From: Chloroflexota bacterium
GTDB lineage: Bacteria; Chloroflexota; Limnocylindria; Limnocylindrales; CSP1-4
DNA length: 6,482 bases
Direction: 5' to 3'
Assembly (NCBI GenBank): GCA_016875645.1
Contig: VGPE01000165.1
Coordinates: 1 to 6,482, forward strand
Below, piece by piece: positions 4,685 through 6,482 of this stretch. The notes beneath the pieces were generated by a model. It worked only from the letters and a program-made list of their open reading frames with translations, was not told the origin of the DNA and did no database searches. Position 1 is the first letter of the stretch. Every line of letters begins with the position of its first letter. The position numbers and the translations under genes were made by a program.

Positions 4685-6482
4685 CTATCGCACGACGATG
4701 ATCGCGTCGTCGCCGCTGGCCGGTTCGCCCACGATCTGACCGGCGTGCTCACCACTCCACGCGAGGACCTGGACCCGGCTTCCCTCGCCGTCCTGGCCGG
4801 GCGGAGTCGCCCAGGCGAGGTGGCTCGACCCGATGGAAACACCCGGCAGCGCGGGTTCGTCGTGCAGGAGGACAGCCGGGGATGACACGGCCACCGCGCT
4901 CGGATCGAGCGCCAGGAGGCTCAAGCGCCCGATCGTCGGATCGGCCGGGTCGGCCGCCCATAGCGCAAGGTGGTCGCCGAGATCGTCCCAGCGCGCGTCC
5001 CACTCGCCCGTGGGCGCACGATCGCGGCCGTCACCGAAGAGCGGCACCATGGGAACCTCCGCCGCGGCGGTGCTCGAGAACGCCTGCCACGATGCGAGGT
5101 AGAGCCGGCCGGAGCCCGGCCACCAGGACAGCGACGAAGGGTCATAGCGCAGGGTGCCGCTCCAGAACACCACGAACCGGCCCGTCGGGTCGACGACGGG
5201 CCGCCACGCCGGGGTGGCGGCAAGGACGGTTTCAGACCCGGTCGCGGGGTCGATGAAAAAGGACACGGGAACCGCCGATTCGATCGCGTCACCCGGCGCG
5301 CCGGCGGGCTCCTGGATCCCCGGCGACGCCGGCGGCTCCGAGGACGGGTCGGGAGAGGGCTGCGAGGCGGCCGCTTCGGAGAACGCCGCGAACAGCGGGG
5401 TCAGCAGCGCTCGCACCGCCTCGATCTCCGCGATGCCACCCTGGGGGAGTGCAGGCTGGGCCTCGGCCGCGAAGCCGCCCCGGGCCGGGCCGGCGACCGC
5501 GGACGCGCTGGGCGAGGCCTCCGGCGACGGCCCGCGTTCCTCGCTCGGATCCTGCGCCGGCGACTCGAGCGGCGCACCGGGTGCGAACGCGGCGCGGCTC
5601 CCGATGATGAGGTTTCCGGCCCAACCCGAGAAGATCGATGCGTGGTCGAAGGTGACCGGCCGGGCCTCGGGCTCGCCGACGCGCCAGACGTAGATGTCCG
5701 GGCCGTGACTGCCGGCCGCCGGGCGGGCGGAGAACGCGAACATCGATCCATCCGCCGAGTACGCGGCGCTTTCGCCGACGACCACGACGTTGTTGATGAT
5801 GGCCACGGTTGCGGCAATCGAGGGTTCGGGCGAAAGCTGGGCGCTGGGCTCGGGGGTCGCCTCCGGGGTCGCCTCGGGTGACGCCACCGGCGTCGCCTCG
5901 GGTGTCGGAACGAGGGTCGCCACCAGCGTCGGCACCGGGGTCGCCTCGGGGGTCACCGCCGTCGTCGGTTCCTGCGTCGCATCCGGCGTCGCATCCGGCG
6001 TGGGCTCCGGCGTCACCGCGGTCGTCGGTTCCGGCGGCGCCGGCGGCTCGGAGACGGGCGTCACGGGCGGCTCCACGGCAGAGCCCGACGGCCCAACGGC
6101 AGTGCCCGGCGGCTCGATTGCGGCGGGCATCGCCACAACGTAGACGCTGCCCCCACCGGTCCTGGCAGAACGATCCACCACGATCAGCTGCGCCTTCGAC
6201 GGCGAGCGGACGACGGCCGCTGGCTGATTGGCGAACGAGGGCAGCGACTGCTCTTCGGTCCCCTCGATGCGTGCGCAGCCATGGCGTGCGTCGCCCGGGC
6301 AGACCTGGTCCACTCGTGCGAGGTTGAGGCTGTAGCCGCCGGAGAGGTTCGGCCTCAGCCACGCAACCTGCGCCACGTTGATGGTGATCGGAGTGGCGCC
6401 GGGGCCCGCGCCGTTGGGCGTGCCGCCCGTGCCGGGCGCCGGCACCCCGCCGGGTGACTCGGCGGTCAGCAGGAGACCGGCG
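4685..6482 (-). CDS. Large exported or membrane-anchored protein with TolB/WD40-like segments and a Thr/Pro-rich linker (N-terminus cut by window edge)
   Basis: The frame is open from the right edge to TAG at 4687-4685, giving at least 598 residues. A GTG at 6445 is only the first start codon inside the window; AGLLLTAESPGG precedes it, which looks like the end of a membrane helix or signal sequence. Counting from 6445: a Gly/Pro segment, a beta-rich region with two Cys (49 and 57, a possible disulfide), a strand region QLIVVDRSA...SVYVVAM (86-106), a Pro/Thr/Ala-rich linker (111-210), a PD40/TolB-like segment (AYSADGSMFAFSA, DIYVWRV, 228-256), a second low-complexity insert (about 291-386) containing a short helix (IAEIEAVRALLTPLFAAFSEA), then further propeller-like strands (PVVDPTGRFVVFWSG 416-430; WDARWDDLGDHLALWAAD 482-499; SSHLAWATPPG 540-550) and an end in AIIVVR. 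Related proteins I recall have an N-terminal zinc-finger anti-sigma domain before a membrane helix; that part would lie outside the window. Function is unassigned. Confidence 0.75.
   Translation of the reverse strand, partial: AGLLLTAESPGGVPAPGTGGTPNGAGPGATPITINVAQVAWLRPNLSGGYSLNLARVDQVCPGDARHGCARIEGTEEQSLPSFANQPAAVVRSPSKAQLIVVDRSARTGGGSVYVVAMPAAIEPPGTAVGPSGSAVEPPVTPVSEPPAPPEPTTAVTPEPTPDATPDATQEPTTAVTPEATPVPTLVATLVPTPEATPVASPEATPEATPEPSAQLSPEPSIAATVAIINNVVVVGESAAYSADGSMFAFSARPAAGSHGPDIYVWRVGEPEARPVTFDHASIFSGWAGNLIIGSRAAFAPGAPLESPAQDPSEERGPSPEASPSASAVAGPARGGFAAEAQPALPQGGIAEIEAVRALLTPLFAAFSEAAASQPSPDPSSEPPASPGIQEPAGAPGDAIESAVPVSFFIDPATGSETVLAATPAWRPVVDPTGRFVVFWSGTLRYDPSSLSWWPGSGRLYLASWQAFSSTAAAEVPMVPLFGDGRDRAPTGEWDARWDDLGDHLALWAADPADPTIGRLSLLALDPSAVAVSSPAVLLHDEPALPGVSIGSSHLAWATPPGQDGEGSRVQVLAWSGEHAGQIVGEPASGDDAIIVVR
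5816..6115 (-). repeat. Low-complexity region coding a Pro/Thr/Glu/Ala-rich linker
   Basis: About 100 residues made of variants of TPEAT, TPDAT, VPTL and EPTTAV. The DNA repeats are built from GTCGCCTCGGG- and GTCGCATCCGGC-like units on the plus strand. Such linkers usually span the space between a membrane anchor and an outer domain. Repeat units vary by point changes, which suggests slippage or unequal recombination followed by divergence. Confidence 0.75.
5952..6032 (-). repeat. Direct repeat with 60-bp period, plus a 12-bp tandem pair
   Basis: A 21-base block coding TTAVT occurs at 5952-5972 and again at 6012-6032 with one mismatch, exactly 60 bp (20 codons) apart. Between them, the 12-mer GTCGCATCCGGC is perfectly tandem at 5976-5987 and 5988-5999. 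Both periods are multiples of three, so copy-number change would keep the reading frame. Confidence 0.7.

Noticed and set aside
4591..4842. N-terminal extension of pyrR to ATG 4842
   Set aside because: It would overlap the end of the upstream gene; residues before MSGRQIM are not PyrR-like.
5790..6143. Plus-strand Gly/Val/Ser repeat ORF resembling a collagen-like or PE-PGRS-like protein
   Set aside because: It is the antisense reading of the Pro/Thr-rich linker; repeated codons on one strand automatically give a repeated peptide on the other.
5289..6362. Minus-strand ORF of 357 codons in another frame of the linker gene
   Set aside because: Arg/Gly/Ala-rich shadow created by the repeats; the frame chosen carries the propeller-like strands and ends with a sensible stop.

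Overview
This is a very G+C-rich bacterial window, with codon third positions dominated by G and C, densely packed genes and short gaps. It holds three intact pyrimidine biosynthesis genes (pyrR, pyrB, pyrC), one intact RibD-C type reductase gene and two genes cut by the window edges. Gene content and protein style, especially the Thr/Pro/Ala-rich TolB-like surface protein and the diverged reductase, suggest a high-GC Chloroflexota (Limnocylindria/Ellin6529-like) or possibly an actinobacterial genome. This placement is recalled family knowledge, not a search result. No mobile elements, CRISPR arrays, tRNA or rRNA genes were seen.

Layout, left to right. Positions 1-441 (minus) hold the N-terminal part of a small membrane protein with two hydrophobic helices, running off the left edge. 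Positions 442-605 are a divergent intergenic region. Positions 606-1532 (plus) encode a stand-alone pyrimidine-reductase/dihydrofolate-reductase-like protein resembling mycobacterial Rv2671. Its last 34 bases overlap, tail to tail, the end of pyrC. Positions 1499-4590 (minus) are a compact operon in the order pyrR (4033-4590), pyrB (2925-3983), pyrC (1499-2932). The pyrB stop lies inside the start of pyrC (8-nt overlap), and a 49-nt gap with a hairpin separates pyrR from pyrB. Positions 4591-4684 are a hairpin-rich gap. Positions 4685-6482 (minus) carry the C-terminal part of a large protein with a proline/threonine-rich linker and beta-propeller-like segments. It runs off the right edge.

The operon encodes steps 2 and 3 of de novo UMP synthesis: aspartate carbamoyltransferase makes carbamoyl-aspartate and dihydroorotase closes the ring. 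PyrR is a uracil phosphoribosyltransferase-family regulator. Carbamoyl-phosphate synthase, pyrD, pyrE and pyrF are not in the window and cannot follow pyrC directly, because a convergent gene ends there.

The most interesting regulatory observation is that gene starts preceded by an intergenic region lack a clear Shine-Dalgarno sequence but carry a TANNNT or similar hexamer 7-8 nt before the start codon, as in leaderless transcription. If pyrR mRNA is leaderless, classical PyrR attenuation in a 5' leader is impossible. Regulation might then act on the pyrR-pyrB intergenic hairpin, or the upstream hairpin cluster might be used from a more distant promoter. I saw no convincing wholly new system here; most of the window is ordinary metabolism.
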